Shown piece by piece: positions 55,243 to 64,000 of a stretch of 64,000 nucleotides of DNA. Source of the DNA: Thaumasiovibrio subtropicus (GTDB lineage: Bacteria > Pseudomonadota > Gammaproteobacteria > Enterobacterales > Vibrionaceae); NCBI RefSeq assembly GCF_019703835.1, contig NZ_AP023054.1, positions 558,001 through 622,000 on the forward strand. The letters are read 5' to 3'. The notes below the pieces were generated by a model. It did no database searches, was not told the origin of the DNA, and worked only from the letters and a program-made list of their open reading frames with translations. Each line of letters begins with the position of its first letter. Position 1 is the stretch's first letter. The position numbers and the translations under genes are program-made.

Positions 55243-56211
55243 TTAACTATCATCTTCTAAGGCATAAGGTAATGGTGCAATGGTCCAGAGGTCGTCCGGC
55301 TGTTCGCTGAGGCGTAATGCGGTGTCGGCCTCTAGATCGTTAGGTAGCACGACAAGGGCATAGCTATCACCATTATCGAGGCGACAACCTGCAACGATGG
55401 TACCGCCTCGGCGCCAGTTTTCACCCACTTGGCGTTCAACATCATCTCCGGCGTTAGGCGCTCTCTTTGCTTTACCTTCAATAATATACATCGCGCGTTT
55501 GTTCGCACCACGGTACTTGGCGCGCGCCACCATTTCTTGTCCGGTGTAGCAGCCTTTGGTAAAGCTAATCCCGCCCACTGACTGTAAGTTGAAAGCTTGA
55601 GGGATATGTGCACCGTAAGTTTGCGCATCAACACGCGGTGAGGCTGCTTGGATTTCTAAGTAGTCCCAAAGTGATTCTGCGCAAAGGGTGGTACTGGAGT
55701 GGGCAACGAGCTTGTCTGCGGTCTCAATAGAGGCGATAAGTACCCAGCGATTGTCGGTACGAAAAGCCACATCATTATTGCGCGTTCTGACATCGCCTTC
55801 GCCATCAAAGAGCTCGGCGATGAGGGTATCCGCGTCATCACCGGCTAACCCCAGGATTTGCTGCTCACTGACCGCAAAGTCGATCTTTGAAAAAATCGCG
55901 TATTTCTTCAGTTCAGTTAGCTGTTTTTCAGTGACGCTACGACGATGGAGATAGCCATAGCCGCCTTCTAGGGTGCACAGGCGCATGGCGGTGTGCATTT
56001 TCCCTTTCGCATCACAATGCGCGGCATAGGTGGGTGAGTCTGCCGGAAGAGAGACAAGATCGCAGGTAAACTGTCCTTGCAAATAGCTACGTGCGTCGGC
56101 CCCGATAGCGGTAATGAAGTCCCACTCGCTGAGGTGGAAAAGAGCGACTGCGGGTAAAGGAAGCGCCGCAGGCAAAGATTGAAAACGTTCAGCAGCTGAC
56201 CAATCTGACAT
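55243..56211 (-). CDS. ygfZ: tRNA-modifying protein YgfZ
   Basis: YgfZ is a folate-binding protein required for activity of some iron-sulfur enzymes such as MiaB. The product has 322 residues (E. coli 326). The signature KGCYTGQEMVAR (about 223-234) contains the conserved cysteine. YLQGQFTCDL and HCDAKGKM fill the N-terminal part. It is three bases after the YbaK-like gene's start and divergent from sdhE, as in E. coli. Confidence 0.94.
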   Translation of the reverse strand: MSDWSAAERFQSLPAALPLPAVALFHLSEWDFITAIGADARSYLQGQFTCDLVSLPADSPTYAAHCDAKGKMHTAMRLCTLEGGYGYLHRRSVTEKQLTELKKYAIFSKIDFAVSEQQILGLAGDDADTLIAELFDGEGDVRTRNNDVAFRTDNRWVLIASIETADKLVAHSSTTLCAESLWDYLEIQAASPRVDAQTYGAHIPQAFNLQSVGGISFTKGCYTGQEMVARAKYRGANKRAMYIIEGKAKRAPNAGDDVERQVGENWRRGGTIVAGCRLDNGDSYALVVLPNDLEADTALRLSEQPDDLWTIAPLPYALEDDS

Positions 56212-56484
56212 AGTGATTCCAAAAAATGAATAACAGATGCCCCATGGTAAAGGGGATGTTGGCGTTTGTCAGCATACAAAATGAAGGGGTATCTCTACTC
56301 GATCGACCTTAAGCGATTTGTGTGTCTATCTATCGCGATAGACCTCACAGAGTATTGATGTGGTTTATGGTCTGGTCAGGTGTGGGCTGTTACACTAGTG
56401 GCTCTGTTTTTGACCAGCCTAACATCCATTTTACTCTACCGTTTTAAGTGAATCGGGGTGCGGCTGTTATTAGAAGGAATCGCC

Positions 56485-56745
56485 ATGTTTTCGGCAGAAG
56501 AGAAAGCGCGTATTAAGTGGTCTTGCCGTCGCGGTATGCTTGAACTTGATGTAATTGTTATGCCTTTTTTTGAAGAGTGTTTTGAGTCACTGACTGAGAA
56601 AGAGCAGCAAGATTTTGTCGCTCTGATGAAGTGCGATGACCCAGATCTCTTTACTTGGATGATGGGACATGGCCGTAGCGATAATCTCGCGCTAGCGGCG
56701 ATGACAGATAAAATTGTCGCGCATAATCGCAGCAAACTACGCTGA
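56485..56745 (+). CDS. sdhE: FAD assembly factor SdhE
   Basis: SdhE promotes covalent attachment of FAD to succinate dehydrogenase and fumarate reductase. ATG 56485 with AGAAGGAATCGCC upstream gives 86 residues (E. coli 88). The RGMLELD motif (about 17-23) is the functional hallmark. It overlaps the ygfX frame by 32 bases. The 273-base gap before it, shared with divergent ygfZ, shows no clear site. Confidence 0.95.
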   Translation: MFSAEEKARIKWSCRRGMLELDVIVMPFFEECFESLTEKEQQDFVALMKCDDPDLFTWMMGHGRSDNLALAAMTDKIVAHNRSKLR

Positions 56746-57142
56746 TCTTCTCCTTCAGCCCTCTTCTCAAGCGCAGCGAGTGACTCGGTGCGCTTTTTTA
56801 CTCTCCTTACTTTTTCTTCTTGCGCTTCCTGTCCCTCTATTGGTTAAGGTTATACTTATTGCTTGGTTGTGCCGGGTTTATCCTCAGGCAATCGCTGAGG
56901 TGAAAGCTTATCGAGGACGGTTGCAGTTTGAACGCCAAGGCGCTGTCGCATGGCAGGGAGAAGATTACCGTTGGCGAGGGTATGCAGTATTGCTTCCCGG
57001 TTTACTGTTGTTTCGCTTGGTGTGCGATAGCGAGCCTTGTTGGTTATGGGTATTTGCCGATAGTTGTCGGCGGGAAGATTTTCATCATTTGAGTTTGATG
57101 GCAAAGCACCCCGAGCGCGATAATACCACTCGAGGTGTTTGA
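56714..57142 (+). CDS. ygfX: YgfX/CptA-like inner-membrane protein
   Basis: YgfX sits beside sdhE in most gammaproteobacteria and has been reported as a toxin-like membrane protein. The product has up to 142 residues, with two helices (about 26-55), then RGRLQFERQGAVAWQGEDYRW split across a beta-rich C-terminus. Start is uncertain: TTG 56714 overlaps sdhE by 32 bases, and GTG 56780 is an alternative. Sequence similarity to E. coli YgfX is modest, so synteny carries weight. Confidence 0.78.
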   Translation: MSRIIAANYADLLLQPSSQAQRVTRCAFLLSLLFLLALPVPLLVKVILIAWLCRVYPQAIAEVKAYRGRLQFERQGAVAWQGEDYRWRGYAVLLPGLLLFRLVCDSEPCWLWVFADSCRREDFHHLSLMAKHPERDNTTRGV

Positions 57143-57153
57143 GGTGGGATTGC

Positions 57154-58773
57154 TTAGCAAGGCTTCTTCGGCACTAACACTGTCGGTTGGCTAGTTTCGG
57201 TTTTTTCAGGGAAATCGAGGGTGTAGTGAAGGCCTCGGCTCTCTTTCCTATCCAGTGCGCTCAGTACCATGAGTTCTGCCACTTCAACCAAGTTGCGGAG
57301 TTCAAGCAAGTTGTTAGATACGCGGAAGTTGCTGTAATACTCATCGATCTCTTGCTTCAACATATTGATGCGGCGGAGTGCCCGCTCTAGTCTGCGGGTT
57401 GTGCGCACAATCCCCACGTAGTCCCACATAAATAAACGCAACTCATGCCAGTTGTGTTGAATGACCACCTCTTCATCAGAGCTGGTGACTTGGCTCTCAT
57501 CCCAGTTTGGTAGCAGTGGTGGCTCTGGGGCATCATGGGCTGTTTTTAAAATGCTCTGAGACGCAGACCACGCGTACACCACACACTCTAATAACGAGTT
57601 GGATGCCATGCGGTTTGCACCATGCAGTCCAGTGTAACTCACTTCCCCGATAGCATAGAGACCCGCAAGATCAGTGCGACCTTCGGTGTCTACCATCACA
57701 CCGCCACAGGTATAGTGCGCTGCGGGAACAATCGGAATGGGCTGTTTGGTGATATCGATATTGAATGTCAGCAACTTCTCGTAAATGGTTGGGAAGTGCT
57801 TTTGAATAAATTCTGGGTCTTTGTGGCTGATGTCGAGGTACATGCAATCTGCACCTAACCGCTTCATCTCGTAGTCTATGGCGCGGGCAACGATGTCACG
57901 CGGCGCGAGTTCTTTACGCGGGTCGAAGTCTTCCATAAAGCGTGAACCATCAGGGCGACGTAGGTAAGCCCCTTCGCCGCGCAGCGCTTCGGTCAGCAAA
58001 AAGTTACGTGCTTCTGGGTGGTAAAGGCAGGTTGGATGGAACTGATTAAACTCCATGTTGGCGACACGGCAGCCTGCGCGCCATGCCATGGCAATACCAT
58101 CGCCGGATGAGACGTCTGGGTTTGAGGTGTATTGATACACTTTTGAAGCCCCGCCAGTGGCGAGAACGACAAATTTTGCCCGAATGGTCTCGACTTGCTC
58201 AATCTCTCGGTTCCAAACATAGGCGCCTAGCACGCGGTTAGCTGCTTGGGTGTGGCCCAGTTTTTGGTGGGTAATCAAATCAAGGGCATTGTGACGCTCA
58301 AGAATGTTGATGTTGGGATGCTCAAGTGCATTTTGTTGTAGCGACTTTTGCATCGCCATTCCCGTGGCATCTGCGGCATGCAAGATTCGACGGTGGCTGT
58401 GTCCGCCTTCGCGAGTGAGATGGTATTGAGAACGCTCGCCGTTTTCACCTTCGACTTTATCGAAAGGTACGCCGCCATCAATCAACCATTCAACACAGCG
58501 CTTGGCATTTTCTGCGATAAAACGTACAACTTTTTCATCACAGAGATGTGCCCCAGCGACCTGGGTATCTTCGACATGAGAGTCAACGCTATCTGCTTCA
58601 TCAAAAACTGCGGCAATGCCACCTTGAGCGTAAAAGGTTGAGCCTTCTGAATATGGCCCTTTGCTGAGCACGGTTACTTGGCAAGTGTGTGCCAACTGCA
58701 ATGCTAATGAGAGACCAGCCGCGCCACTGCCGATCACCAACACATCACAGTAATGTTCACGGTTTTGCTTCAT
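57154..58773 (-). CDS. nadB: L-aspartate oxidase
   Basis: NadB oxidises aspartate to iminoaspartate, the first step of NAD synthesis. ATG 58773 ([17 protein letters not shown]) gives 539 residues (E. coli 540). The FAD motif [37 protein letters not shown]-like [15 protein letters not shown] and [20 protein letters not shown] (flavin/substrate motifs) are present. It is divergent from rpoE, as in E. coli. Its stop lies only 11 bases from the convergent ygfX stop with no clear terminator between. Confidence 0.96.
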   Translation of the reverse strand: MKQNREHYCDVLVIGSGAAGLSLALQLAHTCQVTVLSKGPYSEGSTFYAQGGIAAVFDEADSVDSHVEDTQVAGAHLCDEKVVRFIAENAKRCVEWLIDGGVPFDKVEGENGERSQYHLTREGGHSHRRILHAADATGMAMQKSLQQNALEHPNINILERHNALDLITHQKLGHTQAANRVLGAYVWNREIEQVETIRAKFVVLATGGASKVYQYTSNPDVSSGDGIAMAWRAGCRVANMEFNQFHPTCLYHPEARNFLLTEALRGEGAYLRRPDGSRFMEDFDPRKELAPRDIVARAIDYEMKRLGADCMYLDISHKDPEFIQKHFPTIYEKLLTFNIDITKQPIPIVPAAHYTCGGVMVDTEGRTDLAGLYAIGEVSYTGLHGANRMASNSLLECVVYAWSASQSILKTAHDAPEPPLLPNWDESQVTSSDEEVVIQHNWHELRLFMWDYVGIVRTTRRLERALRRINMLKQEIDEYYSNFRVSNNLLELRNLVEVAELMVLSALDRKESRGLHYTLDFPEKTETSQPTVLVPKKPC

Positions 58774-59059
58774 GTCGATATCATATCCCTGTGTTAATCT
58801 GTACGATAATATCAAAAGACACTGAGACGGGGTTCAAATAGTTTTCTGAACCAAAAATGTTTGCTCAGCGCATAAGATCGTGCCGTCATAGCGACGAACG
58901 ATAACCCTAAACTGCATCGTAGAGGGGGAAGTATGCGACTTTTTGAGAGTAAAACGAAGGGTTAAGCGTTTTTTTTACGGCTCTTTAACACTCGAGAGCC
59001 CCGATTGCTGATAATCTCGGTCTAATTTCATAAAAATTGACGACTTTTTTATCTTTTAG
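58774..59059. other. nadB-rpoE divergent region, left part
   Basis: No gene is seen here. It should hold the nadB promoter on the minus strand and possibly a housekeeping rpoE promoter. A hairpin GGCTCT/AGAGCC lies at 58979-59000. The rpoE sigma-E-like promoter is listed separately. Confidence 0.5.
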
Positions 59060-59088
59060 GGAACTCAGGCTTAAGATGCCTGTCCTAA
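59060..59088 (+). promoter_or_regulatory. rpoE: Sigma-E-type promoter of rpoE
   Basis: GGAACT (59060-59065) and TCCTAA (59083-59088) are 17 bases apart, matching sigma-E promoters (GGAACTT...TCTGA/TCTAA class). It lies about 130 bases before rpoE. Autoregulation of rpoE by sigma-E is established in E. coli and Vibrio. Confidence 0.7.
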
Positions 59089-59219
59089 AAGGTGCTTACT
59101 GCTCGTAAGTATTCAGATAAGCAATGGTTCCAATGGCTTGGGAGAGGCGGGTAATCTTGCTCTAATGAGTAGTGGTTCTGAGAGCATAAGCGATAATAAC
59201 AATAGGAGTACCCGCTCGA

Positions 59220-59801
59220 ATGGGCGAGCATTTAACTGACAAAATATTGATAGAGCGCGTCCAGCAAGGGGACAAACAAGCCTTTAACTTGTTGGTACAA
59301 AAGTATCAAAACAAAGTGTGTAATTTGGTAGCGCGTTATGTCAGCAACAGTGGTGATGTGCCAGATGTCGCACAAGAAGCCTTCATTAAAGCGTATCGGG
59401 CATTACCCGGCTTTAGAGGTGAAAGTGCATTCTATACATGGCTTTACCGCATTGCAGTAAACACAGCGAAAAACTATCTCGTCGCCCAAGGTCGTAGACC
59501 ACCTGCATCAGATATTGATGCTGAAGAGGCGGAATATTACGAAAATGGTGGTGCGCTAAAAGAAATTTCGAACCCTGAGAACATGATGTTGTCAGATGAA
59601 ATTAAGCGGGTTGTGTTTAGTACAATAGAAAATTTACCGGATGATTTGAAAACGGCCATTACACTGCGAGAGCTCGACGGCCTGAGCTATGAAGAAATTG
59701 CAGAAGTGATGGGATGTCCCGTAGGTACAGTAAGATCGCGTATCTTCCGTGCTCGGGAAGCCGTAGAAAAGCAAATCAAGCCTTTGTTGCATCGTGGATA
59801 G
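59220..59801 (+). CDS. rpoE: Envelope stress sigma factor RpoE
   Basis: Sigma-E directs the response to outer-membrane stress. The product has 193 residues (E. coli 191). Region 2 (about 12-90) has DVPDVAQEAFIKAYRALPGF and FYTWLYRIAVNTAKNYL; region 4 (about 130-185) has LDGLSYEEIAEVMGCPVGTV. ATG 59220 is supported by the match to MSEQLTD of E. coli, though the AGGAG sits 12 bases away. rseA starts 29 bases after its stop. Confidence 0.97.
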   Translation: MGEHLTDKILIERVQQGDKQAFNLLVQKYQNKVCNLVARYVSNSGDVPDVAQEAFIKAYRALPGFRGESAFYTWLYRIAVNTAKNYLVAQGRRPPASDIDAEEAEYYENGGALKEISNPENMMLSDEIKRVVFSTIENLPDDLKTAITLRELDGLSYEEIAEVMGCPVGTVRSRIFRAREAVEKQIKPLLHRG

Positions 59802-59830
59802 ATGCACCGAATAACTGGAGCTTTAGTTTC

Positions 59831-60493
59831 ATGTCAAACAGAAACAACATGACAGACGGTAATCAGATGACTGACAACGAGCGATTGTCTGCCTTAATCG
59901 ATGGTGAGTATCAGGATGACTCACTACTAGACCGTGTGGCAAATGACCCTCAGCAGTCGTCAGTCTGGCAAGACTATCATTTGATCGGGGATGTGATGCG
60001 TGGAGATGCTCCTCAAACCACGCAATGGGACATTGCCGCAAATGTTGCCGCAGCTTTAGATGCTGAACCTGCACACCAACCTGCACCAGTGGTACCGATT
60101 GAATCGCAACCACAACCGGATGTTGTGCGTCATACTATGCCGAGTTGGTTGCGTAACTTTGGCCAAATTGCGACGGCAGCCTGTGTATCGCTTGCTGTGA
60201 TTGTCGGTGTGCAGCAGTACAATGGCGGTAGTGAAGACCTTGTTGCAGCACCACCTGCAGCGGTGCCTGTACTTGAAACTGTCCCTTTTACCGGGGCCGC
60301 TCAACCAGTGAGCTTGGATACTCGACCACAGTTTGAAACAGTTCAAGCCGCACCGTCAGAAGAGCAGCTTATGGAGCAACGTCGTCGTATTAACGCTATG
60401 CTTCAAGACTATGAGTTACAATTGCGCTTAAACGCTGACGATGGCAGCATTGATCGCAGTATAATGGAAGAACAGTTACAGGTTAGCGAGTGA
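59831..60493 (+). CDS. rseA: Anti-sigma-E factor RseA
   Basis: RseA holds sigma-E inactive at the inner membrane and is cut by DegS and RseP under stress. ATG 59831 gives 220 residues (E. coli 216). The N-terminal sigma-binding domain has NERLSALIDGEYQD and HLIGDVMRGD, followed by a membrane segment (about 111-128) and a periplasmic part with RSIMEEQLQVSE. ATGs at 59849 and 59867 are other start choices. Its stop overlaps rseB by four bases. Confidence 0.95.
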   Translation: MSNRNNMTDGNQMTDNERLSALIDGEYQDDSLLDRVANDPQQSSVWQDYHLIGDVMRGDAPQTTQWDIAANVAAALDAEPAHQPAPVVPIESQPQPDVVRHTMPSWLRNFGQIATAACVSLAVIVGVQQYNGGSEDLVAAPPAAVPVLETVPFTGAAQPVSLDTRPQFETVQAAPSEEQLMEQRRRINAMLQDYELQLRLNADDGSIDRSIMEEQLQVSE

Positions 60494-61485
60494 TCGGATT
60501 GAAACCCGCCATACTTTCAATAGGGTGCCTTTTAGGCACCCTAAGTTTCATCTCCCCCAGCATCGCGTCAGAGATTCCGGCCGTGCCGCCGTCAGCGGAA
60601 GCCGTACTCGATGCGATGGAATCTGCTGGCCGCACTGCCAGTTATGAGCTCTCTTACATCGTCATCAAGCAAAATAGTATTGAGCCGATTCGTTTTCGTC
60701 GAATGGTTCAGGATGATGACAGTGTGGTTGCTCACCTCACTTACTTGAGTGGCCCTGCGCGTGAAGTGATTCAGCGAGGCGATAGAGTCAGTTATTACGA
60801 GCCGGGTATTGAACCTTATACCATCAGCAGCAATAAAATGGTGGCATCATTGCCGCCGGTGATGCTGACGGACATGGATTCACTCTCGAAGAGTTATGAT
60901 TTTATTCCTATGGGGCGAGCACGTGAAGCCGGGGTGATTTGTAATGTCGTACGTATAGCACCTAAAGATGGCCAGCGTTACTCCTACTTACTATGGGTGG
61001 ACGAAAATAGTCACTTGGTGATGCGTGCTGATCTCTTGGACCGCGATGGTGAGCCTTTGGAGCAGTATCGCGTTGTTTCTCATACCATGGATCCTAGCCT
61101 TGAGCATAAGCTGACTAGTCTGGAAGGGATAAATTACCCACCCGTGGTACCACTTCCGGCGAGAACAAAAGCTGACCTGAATTGGCAGGTACAATGGTTA
61201 CCGCATGGGTTCGAATCCATTGCAGGTAACCGCCATCGTCTGATAAATTCAGATCGCCCTGTAGAGAGCCAGTTGTATACTGATGGTTTGTTTAGCTTCT
61301 CTGTCTATGTCGCAGAAGCAGACAATTTTACGATGCGTGAGCAGCTTGTCCGCCAAGGGCGTCGCACCTTGCACAGCCATGCGATCCAAGGTTTTGAAGT
61401 ATCGGTGGTGGGAGATATTCCGCCGTCTACCGCTAAGTTGATTGCCGAGTCGGTGAAGTTTACACCCAAGGTCGGTACTCAGTAG
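60490..61485 (+). CDS. rseB: Sigma-E regulatory protein RseB
   Basis: RseB binds RseA in the periplasm, guards it from DegS and senses lipopolysaccharide forms. The product has 331 residues. GTG 60490 overlaps the rseA stop. A signal peptide of about 26 residues ends at SIASE. The LolA-like domain (about 30-210) and the C-terminal MucB domain (about 220-325, LFSFSVYVAEAD) are visible. A terminator follows it. Confidence 0.95.
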   Translation: MIGLKPAILSIGCLLGTLSFISPSIASEIPAVPPSAEAVLDAMESAGRTASYELSYIVIKQNSIEPIRFRRMVQDDDSVVAHLTYLSGPAREVIQRGDRVSYYEPGIEPYTISSNKMVASLPPVMLTDMDSLSKSYDFIPMGRAREAGVICNVVRIAPKDGQRYSYLLWVDENSHLVMRADLLDRDGEPLEQYRVVSHTMDPSLEHKLTSLEGINYPPVVPLPARTKADLNWQVQWLPHGFESIAGNRHRLINSDRPVESQLYTDGLFSFSVYVAEADNFTMREQLVRQGRRTLHSHAIQGFEVSVVGDIPPSTAKLIAESVKFTPKVGTQ

Positions 61486-61516
61486 CGGGCAATGGCTGAG
61501 TAAAGCAGGTGGAAAC

Positions 61517-61545
61517 AATGGGAGCGAAAGGCTCCCATTTTTGTC
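61517..61545 (+). terminator. Terminator between rseB and rseC
   Basis: AATGGGAGC (61517-61525) pairs with GCTCCCATT (61531-61539) around GAAAG, followed by a T-run. It separates rseC from rpoE-rseAB. Confidence 0.85.
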
Positions 61546-61573
61546 TTACTCTTTATGTATACGAGAGCGCGCT

Positions 61574-62071
61574 ATGATGACTTCCCTCGCGACCGTGGTC
61601 GGTCATGAACCAGATGCTGTGATTGTCAGTTGCCAACAACAGAGTAGTTGTGGTCACTGCAGTAATCGTGACAGCTGCGGGACAGGCATTGTGAGTAAAG
61701 TGCTACCCGGAAAACAGCATCAGATCAGAATAGAAACCCCATCACGTCCAGATGTCGGCCATATTGTCGAGATTGGTTTGCCGGAAGAGAGCTTATTGCG
61801 ATCGGCGTTTATGATTTATTTAGTGCCACTATTAGGACTGATCTTCGGTGCCATTATTGGCCAGTGGTGGTTTGTCGAACTCGCTAACGGTAGCGAGCTA
61901 GGCACCATCGCCTCGGCATTTGGATTTGGTGCTTTGAGTTTTGTCATGATAAAAAGGCTGTCACAGAAATATGAGCAAGAAAGTGCATACAAACCACGAC
62001 TACTTCGCGTCTTTGGTGCCCCGGTATCAGCCAACTTGGTGATAAATGCCACAGATCAAGATAGCGAGTAG
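61574..62071 (+). CDS. rseC: RseC-like membrane protein
   Basis: RseC is an inner-membrane protein linked to redox tasks such as SoxR reduction and, weakly, to sigma-E. ATG 61574 gives 165 residues (E. coli 159). The N-terminal cysteine cluster is Cys20, 26, 29 and 35 (SCGHCSNRDSC). Two helices lie at about 75-97 and 105-125. Its distance from lepA is 67 bases, so it may be transcribed with lepA-lepB. Confidence 0.93.
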   Translation: MMTSLATVVGHEPDAVIVSCQQQSSCGHCSNRDSCGTGIVSKVLPGKQHQIRIETPSRPDVGHIVEIGLPEESLLRSAFMIYLVPLLGLIFGAIIGQWWFVELANGSELGTIASAFGFGALSFVMIKRLSQKYEQESAYKPRLLRVFGAPVSANLVINATDQDSE

Positions 62072-62138
62072 CGGGGAAATTGGGTAGAATCCCGCACTTA
62101 TTGATCCCGATTTAATTAACGAGTTAGTCACGCCATTC

Positions 62139-63935
62139 ATGAAGCACATTCGTAACTTTTCGATTATTGCCCATATCGACCACGGTAAGTCGACCCTTTC
62201 AGACCGATTAATTCAGGTGTGTGGAGGTCTTACCGAGCGCGAAATGGCAGCTCAGGTTCTTGATTCAATGGACCTAGAGCGTGAACGCGGTATTACTATT
62301 AAGGCTCAGAGCGTGACGCTCAACTACAAAGCCAATGATGGTGAAACCTACCAATTAAACTTTATCGACACCCCAGGGCACGTTGACTTCGCGTATGAAG
62401 TTTCTCGTTCTCTTGCTGCCTGTGAAGGCGCGTTATTGGTTGTCGACGCTGGTCAAGGTGTGGAAGCCCAAACGTTGGCTAACTGCTACACCGCGATTGA
62501 AATGGATCTTGAGGTAGTGCCAATCTTGAATAAGATTGACTTGCCCGCTGCTGATCCTGAGCGTGTCGCCGAAGAGATTGAAGAGATCGTCGGTATTGAC
62601 GCGCTGGAAGCTACCCGTTGTTCAGCGAAGACTGGGATTGGTGTTGAAGATGTTCTTGAAAACATCGTCGCAGCCATTCCTGCACCGGAAGGTGACCCTG
62701 AAGCGCCATTACAAGCACTTATCATCGACTCATGGTTTGATAACTACTTGGGTGTGGTCTCTTTGGTACGTATCAAAAATGGCGTACTGAAGAAAAATGA
62801 CAAGATCAAAGTGATGAGTACTGGTCAGATCGTGGGTGTTGACCGCTTGGGTATCTTTACACCGAAGCAAGAAGACACACTCGAGCTGCAAACAGGTGAA
62901 GTTGGGTGGGTTGTGTGTGGCCTGAAAGACATCACAGGTGCACCTGTTGGTGATACCATCACCACAGCAAAACACGGTAGTGAAGAGGTCCTTCCAGGTT
63001 TCCAAAAAGTAAAGCCTCAGGTCTATGCGGGCCTTTTCCCTGTCTCTTCTGACGACTATGAAGATTTCCGAGATGCGTTGGGCAAATTAAGCCTCAATGA
63101 TGCATCACTGTTCTATGAGCCAGAAAGCTCTGCGGCGTTGGGCTTTGGTTTCCGTTGTGGCTTCTTGGGTATGCTCCACATGGAGATCATTCAAGAGCGA
63201 TTGGAGCGCGAGTATAACCTTGATCTGATCACCACTGCGCCTACCGTAGTGTACGAAGTGACGAAGACAGATAGCGAAGTGCTATATGTGGATAGTCCAG
63301 CTAAACTACCACCAGTGAATGATATTGAAGCCATTGGTGAGCCGATTGCGCGTTGTAACATCTTAGTGCCAAGTGATTACCTCGGTAATGTGATTACCTT
63401 ATGTGTCGAAAAGCGTGGTACGCAGATTGATATGGTGTATCACGGTAATCAGGTTGCGTTGACGTACGACATTCCGATGGCCGAAGTAGTACTCGATTTC
63501 TTCGACCGTTTGAAATCGACTTCGCGTGGTTATGCATCATTGGATTACAACTTCCACCACTATCAAGAGTCTGACATGGTACGTGTAGATATCTTGCTAA
63601 ATGGTGAGCGTGTTGATGCGTTGGCAATTATTACGCACAAAGATAACTCACAGAGTCGTGGTCGCCTATTGGTAGAGAAGATGAAAGAGTTCATTCCTCG
63701 CCAGATGTTTGATATCGCGATTCAAGCGGCAATTGGTAACCACATTATTGCGCGTTCGACGGTGAAACAGTTACGTAAGAACGTTATCGCTAAGTGTTAT
63801 GGTGGTGACGTGAGTCGTAAGAAGAAACTGCTACAGAAGCAGAAAGAAGGTAAGAAGCGCATGAAGCAAGTCGGTAACGTTGAGCTACCGCAAGAAGCAT
63901 TCTTAGCAATTTTGCACGTAGGCAAAGATAAATAA
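62139..63935 (+). CDS. lepA: Elongation factor 4 (LepA)
   Basis: LepA is a ribosome-binding GTPase involved in initiation and back-translocation. The product has 598 residues (E. coli 599). G motifs are [12 protein letters not shown] (G1, about 8-19), RGITIKAQ (G2), DTPGHVDF (G3, about 77-84) and [13 protein letters not shown] (G4, about 131-143); the C-terminal domain ends in [17 protein letters not shown]. The lepB ATG follows 13 bases later. Confidence 0.98.
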   Translation: MKHIRNFSIIAHIDHGKSTLSDRLIQVCGGLTEREMAAQVLDSMDLERERGITIKAQSVTLNYKANDGETYQLNFIDTPGHVDFAYEVSRSLAACEGALLVVDAGQGVEAQTLANCYTAIEMDLEVVPILNKIDLPAADPERVAEEIEEIVGIDALEATRCSAKTGIGVEDVLENIVAAIPAPEGDPEAPLQALIIDSWFDNYLGVVSLVRIKNGVLKKNDKIKVMSTGQIVGVDRLGIFTPKQEDTLELQTGEVGWVVCGLKDITGAPVGDTITTAKHGSEEVLPGFQKVKPQVYAGLFPVSSDDYEDFRDALGKLSLNDASLFYEPESSAALGFGFRCGFLGMLHMEIIQERLEREYNLDLITTAPTVVYEVTKTDSEVLYVDSPAKLPPVNDIEAIGEPIARCNILVPSDYLGNVITLCVEKRGTQIDMVYHGNQVALTYDIPMAEVVLDFFDRLKSTSRGYASLDYNFHHYQESDMVRVDILLNGERVDALAIITHKDNSQSRGRLLVEKMKEFIPRQMFDIAIQAAIGNHIIARSTVKQLRKNVIAKCYGGDVSRKKKLLQKQKEGKKRMKQVGNVELPQEAFLAILHVGKDK

Positions 63936-63948
63936 TTAGGGATAATGA

Positions 63949-64000
63949 ATGGCTAACATGTTTTCCTTGCTGCTGGTGATCCTGACTCTAGGTACCGGTA
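63949..64000 (+). CDS. lepB: Signal peptidase I, 5' end
   Basis: LepB is the leader peptidase of the inner membrane. Only the first 17 codons are in the window. They read MANMFSLLLVILTLGTG, matching the first membrane helix of E. coli LepB. TTAGGGATAATGA precedes the ATG, and the lepA-lepB order is conserved. Confidence 0.9.
   Translation, partial: MANMFSLLLVILTLGTG

Noticed and set aside
58979..59000. Hairpin GGCTCT/AGAGCC before rpoE as terminator
   Set aside because: No T-run follows and the loop is 10 bases; it could be chance.

Overview
The window is ordinary core chromosome of a gammaproteobacterium, most likely a member of the Vibrionaceae. Three gene runs that are far apart in Escherichia coli lie end to end here: glmM-secG-tRNA-rimP-nusA-infB-rbfA-truB-rpsO-pnp-nlpI, the metK/epd/serA/ubiH region, and nadB-rpoE-lepA. 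Gene contents and lengths match Vibrio-type genomes. The genus cannot be fixed from sequence alone (Salinivibrio, Grimontia and Enterovibrio-like genomes all seem possible). There is no IS element, prophage, CRISPR array or rRNA operon.

Layout. 1-12934 (+) is the transcription/translation/RNA-decay supercluster: 3' part of glmM, secG, tRNA-Leu(GAG), initiator tRNA, rimP, nusA, infB, rbfA, truB, rpsO, pnp and nlpI. A TRM11-type methyltransferase on the opposite strand interrupts it between truB and rpsO. 13014-18485 (-) reads metK, sprT, endA, rsmE, gshB, yqgE, ruvX, with a MetJ-type operator in front of metK. 18843-30202 carries carbon metabolism (tkt, epd, pgk, fba) and mscS. An envelope-modification module sits between tkt and epd: an LtaS/EptA-like phosphotransferase, a polyprenyl-phosphate GT2 and a large GT-C-like membrane protein.

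30498-41914 (+) is a complete Tad/Flp pilus locus in the order flp-tadV-rcpC-rcpA-rcpB-tadZ-tadA-tadB-tadC-tadD-tadE-tadF-tadG, followed by an extra OmpA-domain gene. It is inserted between mscS and argO, which are neighbours in E. coli. It is the largest accessory block and encodes an adhesive type IVb pilus machine.

41896-51617 returns to core: argO/argP, yggE, serA, rpiA, 5-formyl-THF cyclo-ligase, 6S RNA, zapA, ygfB, ubiH, ubiI, and a gcvH without gcvT or gcvP. 52241-54747 holds a LysR regulator divergent from fetAB. 54757-58773 has a YbaK-type editing protein, ygfZ, sdhE, ygfX and nadB. 59220-64000 has rpoE-rseA-rseB under a sigma-E-like promoter, then rseC, lepA and the first codons of lepB.

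I found no clearly undescribed system. The best candidates for a second look are the tkt-epd envelope glycosylation/phosphotransfer module, the OmpA-like tail gene of the Tad locus, the methyltransferase inserted in the truB-rpsO junction, and several regulatory elements: four tandem met boxes, tandem leader terminators before rimP, LacI-family-like palindromes, and a terminator between rseB and rseC.
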